From the NCBI RefSeq assembly GCF_000688015.1, contig NZ_JIAD01000001.1, forward strand, positions 2,237,753 to 2,301,752: a stretch of DNA of 64,000 nucleotides. Reading direction: 5' to 3'. Under the pieces are notes generated by a model, which saw nothing but the letters and a program-made list of their open reading frames with translations, was not told where the DNA came from and made no database searches. Both the position numbers and the translations under genes were made by a program. Positions 40,878 through 50,944 of this stretch are shown in pieces; positions within the stretch are counted from its first letter, which is position 1, and each line of letters starts with the position of its first letter. Origin of the DNA: Eubacterium sp. AB3007. Its GTDB lineage: Bacteria > Bacillota > Clostridia > Peptostreptococcales > Anaerovoracaceae.

Positions 40878-41035
40878 CAGAGCGGCGATTGAGGCTGCAC
40901 TTCCGTAAACAAGAATTGTTCCTGCAGCATGGTGTTCTCTGTACATTTGTGCTATAATACAATCTCAGCACGGCTGATCCTGATGGAGATCGGAAACAGG
41001 CTGCGTGGAAGATAGTTGGCATACAGGCGTCTCGC
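40878..41035. other. Non-coding stretch before the opine dehydrogenase remnant
   Basis: About 160 bp. A TATAAT-like box (GCTATAATAC near 40952) suggests a decayed promoter. No ORF or strong hairpin. Confidence 0.4.
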
Positions 41036-41064
41036 TTGTATTATTTTGCGTAATGATGTATAAT
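41036..41064 (+). promoter_or_regulatory. Promoter before the opine dehydrogenase-like gene
   Basis: TTGTAT (41036-41041), 17-bp spacer, TATAAT (41059-41064), 34 bp before ATG 41098. Confidence 0.55.
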
Positions 41065-41097
41065 ATTCTCATAACGTAAAGAAAAAGAGGTGTCGAC

Positions 41098-42188
41098 ATG
41101 AGAGATATGAGTTACCTGAAGGACATGCCGATAGCCATTCTGGGCAGCGGCGCGGTAGGAAAGACCCTGGCCGCTGACTGTTGGACGTGATCAGCACGGA
41201 CATCGGCCAGGTGGTGAAGGGGGCAGGTATTATCTGCATCTCCACCATATCCTGGCGGCACGAGGCTTTGTTCGCCAAGCTGATCCCGCATCTGGAGGAT
41301 GGCCAGGTGGTGATGATTTTCACCGATAACTTCGGCACGCTGCTTCTGCGGAAGATGATGCGGGAGGCCGGATGCGAGAAGGATGTGATCATAGGGGGAT
41401 GGGCCTCTGCGCCTTACGGTACCCGAGTCGAGCAGGTGAATGGACATATGTTCCCGCACGTAGGGGTCAAGTACCGTGCGATCACCTTGCGGGGGGCAGC
41501 GCTTCCGGATAAGGATACGGAGGCGTTTCTGGAGGCCTCTCGCTATCTGCCTGCCATGGACTGCGTCACGGAAGGGGATGGACCAGCCAGGGGAGACACG
41601 GTGATGGACATCAACTTTGCCAACGTGAATCCGGTGATCCACGTTCCGGCTTCTGTGCTGGGGGTATCCACCATGGAGAATTGGGGTATTTCTTTTGGCG
41701 GCTACGACAAGACCACCTACTCCATGTATTGCCACGCGTTGTGCCCTTCTATCTGTGAAGTACAGGTGCAGTTCTACAACGAAGAGATCGCTCTGGCAGA
41801 AGCTCTGGGAGTTGGGACCCCCCGCTATAAGAAGGAAATGTTTTTCTCCAGGCGCAGCATCCTGACCCAGGAGTACATGGGGTTAGATGCGGAGGGCAAC
41901 GACAATGTCGTCTTCCCGCTGGAGGAACCTTCTGACGAGGGGAACTCCGGGCCGGACAGCATCCATCATCGTTATATCACAGAGGATATCCCGGTAGGCT
42001 GCAAGATCTACCATGACCTGGGGGTCGCCTATGGCGTGCCCACCCCTATTATTGACGCTATGATCGTCATCGGAGGCGCCTTTCACCAGAAGGATTTTCT
42101 GGCAGAGAGTCGCTACTCGCTGGCGTATCTTGGCATCGACGATATGGACAAGGTGAGGTTGAATGAATATCTGCGATATGGAAATTAA
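41098..42188 (+). pseudogene. NAD/NADP octopine/nopaline dehydrogenase family, internally deleted and frameshifted
   Basis: ATG 41098 after AAAGAGGTG reads MRDMSYLKDMPIAILGSGAV-GKTLAADC, the Rossmann dinucleotide fold, then stops at 41088+100 (TGA 41188-41190). From about 41181 another frame continues the family with DVISTDIGQVVKGAGIICIS, GGWASAPYGTRV, NFANVNPVIHVPASVLGVST-MENWG and ends at 42188. Intact relatives have roughly 60 more residues at the join, so a deletion of about 180 bp plus a frame change has occurred. Such enzymes make or break opine-type secondary amines. An assembly error is less likely than for single-base shifts because of the missing segment. Confidence 0.75.
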
Positions 42189-42212
42189 TATAAGAGAGGG
42201 GATAGAGATAGT

Positions 42213-43604
42213 ATGGCCAAGAAACCGAAAACTGTGTTCGTCTGCCAGGAGTGTGGCTACGAGAGCCCCAAGTGGATGGGGCGCTGCGTATGCGGTGCCT
42301 GGAATTCTTTTGTGGAGGAGAAGGTGCTCCCCTCTGACATCAGCGAGGATCCGCGGCGACGAGGCAAGGCCCCGGGTGCCGGCGGAAGCACAAAGCCTTC
42401 TCAGCTGAAGAATGTTGGCTCTGCGGATCATCAACGGATCGATACCGGGATCCGGGAACTGAATCGGGTGCTGGGAGGCGGACTGGTGAAAGGTTCTCTG
42501 ACACTGATCTCCGGAGAACCCGGGATAGGGAAATCCACGTTGATTATCCAGGCGGCCCAAAAAATCGCAGAGAAGGCAGGGCCGGTTCTCTATGTATCCG
42601 GTGAGGAATCAGAGGAACAGATCAAGATGCGCGCCGACCGTGTCTGCGGGAAGCTCAGTGATGCACTGTTCGTGCTGGCAGAGACCAATATGGAGAACAT
42701 TCAGACCGCCTGTGAGACGGTCAAGCCGGTCTTCCTGGTCATCGATTCCATCCAGACGATGTATACGCAGGAACTGGATTCAGTACCCGGCAGTGTATCG
42801 CAGGTCAGAGCCTGTGGTAACCTGCTGATGCGCATCGGTAAGGGGGCAGATATCCCCGTGTTTATCGTGGCCCACGTCACCAAGAGCGGCGAGCTGGCGG
42901 GCCCCAAGATCGTAGAACACATGGTGGACTGCGTGCTGAATTTTACCGGAGAGCGCGATCACGACATTCGGATCCTCCGGGCCTACAAGAACCGTTTCGG
43001 CACTACCAGTGAGATTGGGGCCTTTCAGATGGAAGAGGCTGGGTTGATCCAGATCGAGAACCTGTCCGGAAGTCTGTTGGAAAATACCAGCGAGCAGGCC
43101 GAAGGATCGGTGATCACGGCGATCTACGAGGGAAGCCGGCCGGTGTTCATGGAGATCCAGGCATTGGCGACGCCGGCTAACGTGGGGTTCGCCCGCAGGA
43201 CAGCGGTCGGTGTGGATCACCAACGGCTCAGTATGATCCTGGCGGTCCTGGAGAAGAAGCAGGGGATGCCGCTTCTGAACCAGGATGTCTATGTGAATGT
43301 TGTCGGAGGGCTTCGACCTGACAGCACCTGCGTGGACCTGGCAGTGGCCTTGTCGGTGTATTCCTCGGTAAGGGGGATCACTCCGCAGAAGCGCACAGTG
43401 GCCATCGGTGAGGTGGGCCTCACCGGAGATCTTCGGTCGGTGCAGAACGCAGAGAAGATCGCAATAGAGGCAGATCGACTGGGGTACCAGCAGATCATCA
43501 TGCCGGCCAAGAACGCCGGACGCATGAAAAAAGACCTGGCAGGAAGCTGCCAGATCATCGGTGTACGGACGCTGTCCGATGCCATCGGAGTATACAGGGG
43601 CTAG
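42213..43604 (+). CDS. radA: DNA repair protein RadA
   Basis: 463 residues. Zinc finger CQECGYESPKWMGRC-VCGAW near 10-30, Walker A GEPGIGKST near 102, the RadA motif KNRFG near 260, and a Lon-like C-terminal domain (about 300-460). A branch-migration helicase in recombinational repair. 24 bp after the opine dehydrogenase remnant. Converges with the histidine kinase gene with one base between stop codons. Confidence 0.96.
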   Translation: MAKKPKTVFVCQECGYESPKWMGRCVCGAWNSFVEEKVLPSDISEDPRRRGKAPGAGGSTKPSQLKNVGSADHQRIDTGIRELNRVLGGGLVKGSLTLISGEPGIGKSTLIIQAAQKIAEKAGPVLYVSGEESEEQIKMRADRVCGKLSDALFVLAETNMENIQTACETVKPVFLVIDSIQTMYTQELDSVPGSVSQVRACGNLLMRIGKGADIPVFIVAHVTKSGELAGPKIVEHMVDCVLNFTGERDHDIRILRAYKNRFGTTSEIGAFQMEEAGLIQIENLSGSLLENTSEQAEGSVITAIYEGSRPVFMEIQALATPANVGFARRTAVGVDHQRLSMILAVLEKKQGMPLLNQDVYVNVVGGLRPDSTCVDLAVALSVYSSVRGITPQKRTVAIGEVGLTGDLRSVQNAEKIAIEADRLGYQQIIMPAKNAGRMKKDLAGSCQIIGVRTLSDAIGVYRG

Positions 43605-43624
43605 CCTATGTGGGCTGGCCTTTT
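43599..43624. terminator. Shared terminator between radA and the kinase gene
   Basis: GGCTAGCC (43599-43606) pairs with GGCTGGCC (43613-43620), followed by TTTTCGTTTTT on the plus strand. Both stop codons lie in the hairpin. Confidence 0.65.
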
Positions 43625-45078
43625 CGTTTTTCGAGGGGAAGCTGGAACCAGAAGGTGCTTCCTTTTCCTACGGTGCTCTGTACGTCGAACTCGGCTTTGT
43701 GGAGGCAAAGAATCTCCTTCACGATGGAGAGACCCAGACCGCTGCCTTCCGTGGTACGGACATGATGGGTGCTTGACTTGTAGTAGCGTTCCCAGACGTG
43801 GCTGAGTTCCTCAGGCGCGATGCCCTGACCGTGGTCGGTTACGGAGAACCGAACCTTGCGTCCAGTGCGCTTGAGGGAGACCAGGATGACCTTGTCTTCC
43901 CCGCAGTACTTGACTGCGTTGTTCACCAGGTTGATCATCACCTGTTTCAGCTTGTTCTCGTCGCCGTTTACCAGGAGCGGCTCCTGTGGCGCGCTGAAGC
44001 GGATGTCGTAGCCCTCGTTGTCCTGCAGGATATTGTAGGAGGACATGATGGCGGCGGCAGCTGCGGAGAGGTCAAAGACGCTCTTCTCCAGCACGATCTT
44101 ATGAGATTGCATCCTCGACAGATTCAACATGTCGTTGACCAGTTGATTCAGACGATCGGTCTCATCGATAATGACCCCCAGGTGTTTGTTTCGTTTCTCC
44201 GGATTGTCGCCGGAAAGATCACGGATCATCTCTGCGTAGGACTTGATCATGGTCAACGGTGTCCGGAGGTCGTGGGAGACATTGGCTATGAGGTCCTTCT
44301 GGTACATATCTGTGCGCTCCAGCTCTGTTTCTGCCTGGGTCAGGGTGTCTGCCAGTTCGTTGATCTCACTGTAGTGACCCCGTTGGAATTTCACGTTATA
44401 GTTGCCCTTGCCCATCTCCGCTGCTGAGGCGGTGATGGCCTTGATGGGCCGTGAGATGCGGGTGGACAGGTAAAGGGACAGTGCCAGTGCCAACAGGATC
44501 GCAATGATGGTGACGTACAGCAGCTGTATCTTCAGGATGTTGATGGTGGACCCCACGGGGAACAGCGGAGAGAACACGAATAGGAGGTACCGGTCTGCAG
44601 AGTCAGACAGGGTGCTCCCGCTTAACTCGCAGACATACCCTAAGGTGCGGTTTTTCATTCGACCGCGAGTCGTGGTCTGCGCTGAGTGCAGGGCGCTGTC
44701 CTCCAATTTGGTATAGAGATCCAGGATCTCGTCAGTGTAGCGGTTGAAGCCGTGGAATTCATCAAAATCATCACTCACATCGGAGTTGATCTCCGTAGTC
44801 CAGGTGTCTCTGTTCCAAATGATCACCGTCATATCACTGGTCTGGCATAGTTGGCGAATGCTCTTTCGCAGGTCGTCCATGTTTGAATTGTCTGATCGGA
44901 ACTCAGTCTGGATGGTCCTGGCGACTTTGCCTATCTCATCGCGTTTCATACTTTCGTAGAAATAGCTCAGGAAAAATAACTGCAGCACCCAGATCAGAAT
45001 CAGCAGGACTGCAGCAAAGGCTATGAAATTCAGCCACAGCTTGAACCGGATGCTGTGGACGTCCGGTTTACATCTCAT
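43606..45078 (-). CDS. Two-component sensor histidine kinase
   Basis: 490 residues from ATG 45078 (an in-frame TTG at 45087 is possible). Two membrane helices (about 14-38 and 175-198) enclose an extracellular sensor region; then HAMP, HisKA with the phosphoacceptor in LIANVSHDLRTPLTMIKSYA near 265, and HATPase with NLVNNAVKYC, GQGIAPEELSHVWERYY and GSGLGLSIVKEI. Overlaps its response regulator gene by 11 bp. The stimulus is unknown; the layout resembles WalK/VanS-type envelope sensors. Confidence 0.93.
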   Translation of the reverse strand: MRCKPDVHSIRFKLWLNFIAFAAVLLILIWVLQLFFLSYFYESMKRDEIGKVARTIQTEFRSDNSNMDDLRKSIRQLCQTSDMTVIIWNRDTWTTEINSDVSDDFDEFHGFNRYTDEILDLYTKLEDSALHSAQTTTRGRMKNRTLGYVCELSGSTLSDSADRYLLFVFSPLFPVGSTINILKIQLLYVTIIAILLALALSLYLSTRISRPIKAITASAAEMGKGNYNVKFQRGHYSEINELADTLTQAETELERTDMYQKDLIANVSHDLRTPLTMIKSYAEMIRDLSGDNPEKRNKHLGVIIDETDRLNQLVNDMLNLSRMQSHKIVLEKSVFDLSAAAAAIMSSYNILQDNEGYDIRFSAPQEPLLVNGDENKLKQVMINLVNNAVKYCGEDKVILVSLKRTGRKVRFSVTDHGQGIAPEELSHVWERYYKSSTHHVRTTEGSGLGLSIVKEILCLHKAEFDVQSTVGKGSTFWFQLPLEKRKGQPT

Positions 45079-45751
45079 CGGATTCAAACTTGTACCCCAC
45101 TCCTCTTAAGGTCTTGATATAGTTTCTGTAAGGTCCCAGTGCATTGCGGAGATTCTTCACGTGCGTATCGATGGTTCGGTCATCGCCGAAAAAGTCGTAC
45201 CCCCAGATATCCTGAAGGAGCTGATTTCTGGACAAAGCAATGTTCTTGTTCTCGATCAGGTAAAACAACAGATCATATTCCTTGGGGGTCAGTTCCACTC
45301 GCTTACCGTCTACACTGACGGTGCGGGCTGCGATGTTCACAGTAAGTCCGCCAAACTCCAGCACATCGGAGGCCTCCTGGGCCTGAGGAGCATGGTGTCG
45401 GCCCAGCACAGCGTGTATCCTGGCCATGAGTTCCTTGGGGCTGAAGGGCTTGACGACGTAGTCATCGATGCCCAGTTCAAAACCAAACAACTTGTCGTAT
45501 TCCTCCCCTCTGGCTGACAGCATGATAACCGGAACGTCTTTGATTTTCTTGATCTCCTTGCAGGTGGAGTAGCCGTCCAGCTTGGGCATCATGATGTCCA
45601 GGATGATCAGGTCGTAGTCGTTCAGTTTGCAGAGGCCGACGGCGGTCATTCCGTCTTCGGCCTCATCGCACTCGTATCCGTTAAATTCTGCGTATTCCCG
45701 GATGACCTCCCGGATCTTGGGCTCGTCATCCACAATCAATAGCTTTTCCAT
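45068..45751 (-). CDS. OmpR/PhoB family response regulator
   Basis: 227 residues. Receiver domain with acidic pocket VDDEPK, phosphorylation Asp in DLIILDIMMPKLDG near 51 and Lys in VVKPFSPKEL, then the winged-helix DNA-binding domain (about 130-225; VELTPKEYDLLFYLIENKN, TIDTHVKNLRNALG). First gene of the regulator-kinase operon; AGGAGG upstream of its ATG. Confidence 0.95.
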   Translation of the reverse strand: MEKLLIVDDEPKIREVIREYAEFNGYECDEAEDGMTAVGLCKLNDYDLIILDIMMPKLDGYSTCKEIKKIKDVPVIMLSARGEEYDKLFGFELGIDDYVVKPFSPKELMARIHAVLGRHHAPQAQEASDVLEFGGLTVNIAARTVSVDGKRVELTPKEYDLLFYLIENKNIALSRNQLLQDIWGYDFFGDDRTIDTHVKNLRNALGPYRNYIKTLRGVGYKFESDEM

Positions 45752-45893
45752 CTAGAATAGTCCTCCTCTATAATACATATTCAGTATACAACACTAATAT
45801 GATGATTCTATGTACATTCGATAATTGTTCTGAGAACATTGTAACACAAGTGAGAGGGCAATGGAGATGAAAAATGACAACAGGGAGCGCGTC

Positions 45894-45922
45894 TTGACGG
45901 TTTCGGATGGATGCGCTATACT
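45894..45922 (+). promoter_or_regulatory. Promoter before the PIN-TRAM gene
   Basis: TTGACG (45894-45899), 17-bp spacer, TATACT (45917-45922). Confidence 0.75.
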
Positions 45923-45958
45923 GAAAAGTACGAATCCATGAAGAAAGGAGGAAAGACT

Positions 45959-47077
45959 ATGCTCAGAAAGATAATCCGATTGCTGTTGACGCTGTTTGGC
46001 GCGGCACTTGGCTGTGCGGTCTGCCGGATCGCAGGGTATTTTGTGGAGCGGTCCAGAGAGGACATCGTCGGCATGTTTACAGACGTGCAGATCATGGGGA
46101 TTTATATTACCTTCGCTATTATTTTTGGCTTTATATTTTTTCGTCTGACGCCGCTTCTGCTGAGACAAAGCAACAAGGTGGCAAACAATATCGAGAAGGA
46201 CCTCAGAGGCGTATCCGGCAGCAAGATTTTCGCCGGTGTCGCCGGTCTTATCGCAGGCCTTGTCATTGCGTTCTTTATCTCGCAGATGTTCCGGTTCATA
46301 CAGGATGACCTCCTGTATTCCATCATCAGCATCGTCATCTACGTTTTTCTGGGATATCTTGGTTTTGTGGTTGCTACCAGCAAACGGAACGAGTTGTTTC
46401 CAATGCTCAGCGCACCCCATGAACAGGAAGGAAGCGGGCCGGTACGTGTGGTCTCCGGCAGGAGAAAGAAACAAGACACGATCCCTAAGATCCTGGATAC
46501 CAGTGTGATCATCGATGGACGCGTTGCGGACATCATGAGTACAGGGTTCATGGACGGGCCAGTGATCATTCCGGAGTTCGTCCTGGTGGAGCTGCGGCAT
46601 ATTGCAGATTCCTCGGACTCTCTGAAGAGGACCCGGGGCAGACGTGGCCTGGACATCCTGAAGAAGATACAGGCAGAGTTTGGCGTGGAGATCTACAACA
46701 CGGACGGAGAGAAATCCCTGAAGGAGATTCCTGAGGTGGATGTGAAGCTGATCAAGCTGGCGCAGATCATGAATGGCAAAGTAGTCACCAACGATTACAA
46801 CCTGAACAAGGTAGCGACTATCAATGGAGTTGAGGTCCTGAACATCAATAAGCTGGCCAACTGCCTGAAACCGGTGGTGCTGCCGGGAGAACGTATGACC
46901 ATCAAACTGGTCAAGCAGGGCAAGGACAGCGGCCAGGCCATCGGGTACATGGATGATGGTACCATGATCGTGGCAGAAGACGGACGGAAGAGGATCGGAG
47001 ATACGGTGGAGATCACTGTCACCAGCGTGTTGCAGACCTCGGCAGGACGGATGATATTCGGCAGAATAGGAAAGTGA
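45959..47077 (+). CDS. Membrane-anchored PIN/TRAM domain protein (YacL-like)
   Basis: 372 residues. About four N-terminal membrane helices (1-145), a PIN nuclease-fold domain (about 175-300; [52 protein letters not shown]) with the acidic residues present, and a TRAM RNA-binding domain (about 310-370). Similar to B. subtilis YacL. Likely an RNA-processing or ribonuclease-like protein at the membrane. Followed within 8 bp by ispF; strong AAAGGAGG at the start. Confidence 0.9.
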   Translation: MLRKIIRLLLTLFGAALGCAVCRIAGYFVERSREDIVGMFTDVQIMGIYITFAIIFGFIFFRLTPLLLRQSNKVANNIEKDLRGVSGSKIFAGVAGLIAGLVIAFFISQMFRFIQDDLLYSIISIVIYVFLGYLGFVVATSKRNELFPMLSAPHEQEGSGPVRVVSGRRKKQDTIPKILDTSVIIDGRVADIMSTGFMDGPVIIPEFVLVELRHIADSSDSLKRTRGRRGLDILKKIQAEFGVEIYNTDGEKSLKEIPEVDVKLIKLAQIMNGKVVTNDYNLNKVATINGVEVLNINKLANCLKPVVLPGERMTIKLVKQGKDSGQAIGYMDDGTMIVAEDGRKRIGDTVEITVTSVLQTSAGRMIFGRIGK

Positions 47078-47084
47078 GAAAACA

Positions 47085-47573
47085 ATGATCAGGATAGGAA
47101 CCGGTTTTGATGTCCATCGCCTGGTGGAGGACCGAAAACTGATACTGGGAGGAGTGGAGATCCCCTATGAGAAGGGGCTGCTGGGCCATTCGGACGCGGA
47201 CGTGCTGGTGCACGCGCTGATGGATGCTATGCTGGGTGCGGCGGCATTGGGCGATATCGGCAAGCACTTCCCGGATACGGACCCCGCCTACAAGGGAATT
47301 TCCAGCATGGAGCTTCTGCGGCATACGGCGCGGCTTCTGGCGGAGCATGGCTATCGGCTTGTGAACGCAGACGTGACCGTCATCTGTCAGAGACCGAAGC
47401 TGCGTGGCTATATCGAGGAGATGCGGATCCAGGTGGCTTCGACGCTGGGGGTATCCCCGGGGCAGATCAGCATCAAGGCGACGACCACAGAGAAACTCGG
47501 CTTTACGGGCCGGGGCGAGGGCATCGCAGCGGAAGCGATATGCCTGATCGAGACAAAGCAAGTATTATTATAA
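47085..47573 (+). CDS. ispF: 2-C-methyl-D-erythritol 2,4-cyclodiphosphate synthase
   Basis: 162 residues. Step five of the MEP isoprenoid pathway. [20 protein letters not shown] with the metal-binding Asp/His, [20 protein letters not shown], and [19 protein letters not shown]. IspD, often fused or adjacent, is not in this window. 15 bp before proS. Confidence 0.97.
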   Translation: MIRIGTGFDVHRLVEDRKLILGGVEIPYEKGLLGHSDADVLVHALMDAMLGAAALGDIGKHFPDTDPAYKGISSMELLRHTARLLAEHGYRLVNADVTVICQRPKLRGYIEEMRIQVASTLGVSPGQISIKATTTEKLGFTGRGEGIAAEAICLIETKQVLL

Positions 47574-47588
47574 GGAGAGAAATACACC

Positions 47589-49325
47589 ATGAGACTATCA
47601 CAGATGCACATCAAGACATTGAGAGAAGTGCCAAACGAGGCGGAGATCCCCAGCCACATCCTGCTCCTGAGGACCGGTATGATCCGTAAGCTGGTGTCCG
47701 GCGTGTACGGGTTCATGCCCTTTGGCTGGCGCACCGTGCGGAAGATCGAGCAGATCGTCCGGGAGGAGATGGACGCTTCCGGCGCTCAGGAAATCCATAT
47801 GTCAGCAGTACAGCCGGCAGAGTTATGGGAGGAATCCGGAAGATGGAACGCCTATGGCCCGGAGCTTTGGCGAATCAAGGACCGGAATGGCAGGGATTTC
47901 TGTCTGGGACCCACCCACGAGGAAATCTTTACGGACATCGTCCGGAACGATATCTCCTCTTACAGACAACTCCCGGAAATGCTGTACCAGATCCAGACCA
48001 AATACAGAGATGAGGCAAGGCCGCGGTTTGGTTTGATGCGCAGTCGTGAGTTCATCATGAAAGATTGTTACTCCTTCGACACCGATGCGGAGGGGCTGGA
48101 CAGGAGTTATCAGATCATGTACGATGCTTATGATCGGATTTTCCGCCGCTGTGGACTGACTTTCCGGCCGGTAGAAGCGGATTCCGGTGCCATTGGAGGC
48201 AGCAACTCCCATGAGTTCACTGCTTTGTCCGAGGTAGGAGAGAGCGATATCGCCTACTGCGAGCATTGTAACATGGCAGCGACTACGGAGCGGGCAGCCT
48301 GCGTGGATGCACCTGCGCAGGAGGATGTGGAGATGCTCCCCATGGAGGAGAAATTCACACCGGGCACAAAGACCATCGAGGATGTGGCCAACTATCTGGG
48401 GCTTTCCCAGGAGCAGACCATCAAGGCACTGCTGTTTGTCACCTACGATGAGGAAGGCGAGGAAAACGGATATGTGGCAGCCTTTGTCCGGGGAGACAGA
48501 GACCTGAACATGACCAAGCTGGTGAATGCTCTGGATATCGCAGAGCACCAGATCGAGTTTGCAGACGAGGAGAAGATGGGGGCGGCTACCGGCTGTGTCG
48601 GAGGATTCACCGGACCCACCGGGCTGCATGATTGCACCTTGGTGGTGGACAGCGAGCTGCCGGGACTGAAGAACCTCTGTGCCGGAGCCTGTAAGGAAGA
48701 CCACCATCTGATCAACGTGAACTATGGAAGAGATTACAAGGCGGATATCATTACTGACCTGAAGGTACTGAAGGAGGGAGATCCCTGTCCGGTCTGTGGC
48801 CAGCCGGTGAAGCACGCCAGAGGCATCGAGGTAGGACAGGTGTTCAAGCTGGGCACCAAGTACTCCGCCTCCATGGGCGCTACCTATCTGGATGAGAACC
48901 AGAAGGAGCAGCTCATCGAGATGGGCTGCTACGGCATCGGCATCACCAGGACCATGGCGGCCATCGTGGAACAGCATCACGATGAGGATGGTATTATCTG
49001 GCCAATCTCAGTGGCGCCGTACCACGTGATCATCACGCTGGTAAAACCAAACGACGAGGCTCAGAAGGCACTGGGTGAGAAACTCTACGAGGATCTGCAG
49101 AAAGCTGGTGTCGAGGTACTGCTGGATGATCGTAAGGAACGTCCAGGGGTCAAGTTCAAGGATGCGGATCTGCTGGGCATTCCTGTTCGGATCACCGTCG
49201 GCAAGCTGGCCGGCGAAGGAAAGGTGGAGTACAAGCTCCGCAGAGAGGAAGACAAGGTAGAGATCTCCGTAGAAGAAGCGCTGGAGAAGACAGTAGCGCT
49301 TGTGAACAGTGAACGCAGAGGATAG
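47589..49325 (+). CDS. proS: Prolyl-tRNA synthetase (bacterial type with editing domain)
   Basis: 578 residues. Class II catalytic core with TGMIRKLVSGVYGFMPFGWR, the motif 2 region YRDEARPRFGLMRSREFIMK-D, and GCYGIGITRTMAAIVEQHHD. The INS editing domain that clears mis-charged alanine is present (about 225-385), and the anticodon-binding domain is at 475-578. Normal length. Confidence 0.97.
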   Translation: MRLSQMHIKTLREVPNEAEIPSHILLLRTGMIRKLVSGVYGFMPFGWRTVRKIEQIVREEMDASGAQEIHMSAVQPAELWEESGRWNAYGPELWRIKDRNGRDFCLGPTHEEIFTDIVRNDISSYRQLPEMLYQIQTKYRDEARPRFGLMRSREFIMKDCYSFDTDAEGLDRSYQIMYDAYDRIFRRCGLTFRPVEADSGAIGGSNSHEFTALSEVGESDIAYCEHCNMAATTERAACVDAPAQEDVEMLPMEEKFTPGTKTIEDVANYLGLSQEQTIKALLFVTYDEEGEENGYVAAFVRGDRDLNMTKLVNALDIAEHQIEFADEEKMGAATGCVGGFTGPTGLHDCTLVVDSELPGLKNLCAGACKEDHHLINVNYGRDYKADIITDLKVLKEGDPCPVCGQPVKHARGIEVGQVFKLGTKYSASMGATYLDENQKEQLIEMGCYGIGITRTMAAIVEQHHDEDGIIWPISVAPYHVIITLVKPNDEAQKALGEKLYEDLQKAGVEVLLDDRKERPGVKFKDADLLGIPVRITVGKLAGEGKVEYKLRREEDKVEISVEEALEKTVALVNSERRG

Positions 49326-49896
49326 GAAACAAGGAAATATACCCACCTACTGGCAGTTGTTCTGGACGTTTTTCAAACTTGGACTGTTTACCATCGGTGG
49401 AGGCATGGCCATGATCCCGCTGATGCAAGGAATCATCGTGGACAGGCATCACTGGATGAGCGAGGAGGAAATTGTGGACTGCATTGCAGTCAGCCAGGGC
49501 CTTCCGGGGGTCATTGCCATCAACATGGCCACCTACATCGGCAAGCAGAAGAAAAACGTGCCGGGCAGTATCGTGGCCACAGTAGGTGTGATTCTCCCGA
49601 GCTTTCTCATCATCATCGCGGTGGTGGAAGTGCTCCGTCAGATCGGTGACAGCCGGTATATACAAGGCGCGCTGGTTGGGATCAAAGCTGCAGCTACAGG
49701 TTTGATCGCTTACTCTGCCTTCAAGGTGGGGCGACAGGTGCTGCACAGCGTGTTTGCCTGGATTCTGGCAGTAGCAGCCTTCGGGCTGATCACCTTTGGC
49801 GGGATCAATGCAGTCTGGGTGATCCTGGCCGGGATCGTTCTGGGACTCGTGTACACAGGATGCCGAAGGGCACCGGGAGAGGGGGAAGAGCGATGA
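49309..49896 (+). CDS. Short-chain CHR family transporter subunit 1
   Basis: 195 residues. One CHR domain with GLFTIGGGMAMIPLMQ and SQGLPGVIAINMATYIG and about five membrane segments. Short CHR proteins occur as adjacent pairs that together form a chromate/sulfate-type transporter. GTG 49309 overlaps proS by 17 bp; no clear ribosome binding site is present, so the start could lie a little downstream. Overlaps the second CHR gene by 4 bp. Confidence 0.88.
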   Translation: MNAEDRKQGNIPTYWQLFWTFFKLGLFTIGGGMAMIPLMQGIIVDRHHWMSEEEIVDCIAVSQGLPGVIAINMATYIGKQKKNVPGSIVATVGVILPSFLIIIAVVEVLRQIGDSRYIQGALVGIKAAATGLIAYSAFKVGRQVLHSVFAWILAVAAFGLITFGGINAVWVILAGIVLGLVYTGCRRAPGEGEER

Positions 49897-50450
49897 TCTA
49901 TCTGAAACTCTTTCTCGTGTTTGCCAGGATCGGCCTGTTCGGGTTTGGGGGTGGCATGGCCATGCTGCCCATGATCTACCAGGGAGCGGAGCACTTCGGT
50001 TTGATGAGCCGGGAGGACTTCTCGGATCTGGTAGCCATCTCTCAGGTGACGCCTGGACCCATAGCCGTCAATGCGGCTACCTATGTGGGCTATCACGCGG
50101 CAGGTGTGCCGGGAGCTGCAGTGGCTACTCTGGGGGTAGCATTACCCTCCTTCCTGCTGGTGTTGCTGGTCTGCTATTTCATAACAAGATTCCGGAACAG
50201 CCAGCTGGTGGAAGGCGCATTTACAGGGATCCGTCCGGTGACTGTAGGACTTATCGCCTCGGCAGTGGTGTTTATGGGACAGAGTGCCTTCGGTGCGATG
50301 GCGGGCAATGTGGTTTCTGGAGCAAGCGTGGCAACGGTTCTACCGGTCGTACTGTGCGGACTCAGCGTTCTGCTTGTTGGCAAGTGCAAGATAAGCCCGA
50401 TCGTGATCGTGATCGGAGCAGGAGTGATAGGAGCGATACTATGTGGGTAG
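49893..50450 (+). CDS. Short-chain CHR family transporter subunit 2
   Basis: 185 residues. Second half of the CHR pair: ARIGLFGFGGGMAMLPMIYQ and SQVTPGPIAVNAATYVGYH, with five to six membrane helices. Starts with ATGA overlap to subunit 1 (GAGGGGGAAGAGCG upstream) and overlaps the Nudix gene by 10 bp. Confidence 0.9.
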   Translation: MIYLKLFLVFARIGLFGFGGGMAMLPMIYQGAEHFGLMSREDFSDLVAISQVTPGPIAVNAATYVGYHAAGVPGAAVATLGVALPSFLLVLLVCYFITRFRNSQLVEGAFTGIRPVTVGLIASAVVFMGQSAFGAMAGNVVSGASVATVLPVVLCGLSVLLVGKCKISPIVIVIGAGVIGAILCG

Positions 50451-50944
50451 GAGGAGTCAGAGTCATTCTGGTGAATGAGAAGAACGAGTTGCTGATGCTT
50501 TGTCAGCACCACGAAGACAGAGATATCTGGATGCTCCCTGGCGGCGCCATCGAGGATGGGGAAAACTCTATCGATGCGGCCATCCGCGAAGTAAAGGAGG
50601 AGACGCATCTGGATATTCAGATCACAGGAGTCGCCTGGCATGTAGAAGAGGTATCTCCTGAGCGTGGACAGCGTTTTGTGAATTATATGATCGGCGAGAT
50701 CTCAGGCGGAGAACTGGCTCTGGGGTATGACCCGGAGCTACCGGAGATGAAGCAGGTCATGAAGGAAGTCCGGTTTATGTCCCGGGAGGAGATCGATCAG
50801 GTGGAGAACCTGTATCCTGCCTTCCTCAACGAGGAGGTGTGGGATGTGCTCCAGGAGAAACATGACGGACGCACCTATTATAAACTGAGGGAGCCGTGGA
50901 ACAAGGACGGCATGCTGAAGGACAAGAAAGGAAGAATAGGATGA
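50441..50944 (+). CDS. Nudix hydrolase
   Basis: 167 residues. Nudix box GGAIEDGENSIDAAIREVKE-ETHLD near residues 34-58 is complete. The substrate is probably a nucleoside diphosphate derivative but cannot be named. The start is within the last codons of the CHR gene; ATGA overlap with the cyclophilin gene. Confidence 0.88.
   Translation: MWVGGVRVILVNEKNELLMLCQHHEDRDIWMLPGGAIEDGENSIDAAIREVKEETHLDIQITGVAWHVEEVSPERGQRFVNYMIGEISGGELALGYDPELPEMKQVMKEVRFMSREEIDQVENLYPAFLNEEVWDVLQEKHDGRTYYKLREPWNKDGMLKDKKGRIG

Noticed and set aside
36983-40900. An RtcB/RtcA RNA repair partner next to the Ro-like gene
   Set aside because: None of the downstream frames resembles RtcB, RtcA or archease; the next items are a riboswitch, a TnpB element and gene remnants.
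45794-46600. A 268-codon minus-strand open frame
   Set aside because: Opposite the PIN-TRAM gene, which has a promoter, ribosome binding site and recognisable domains.
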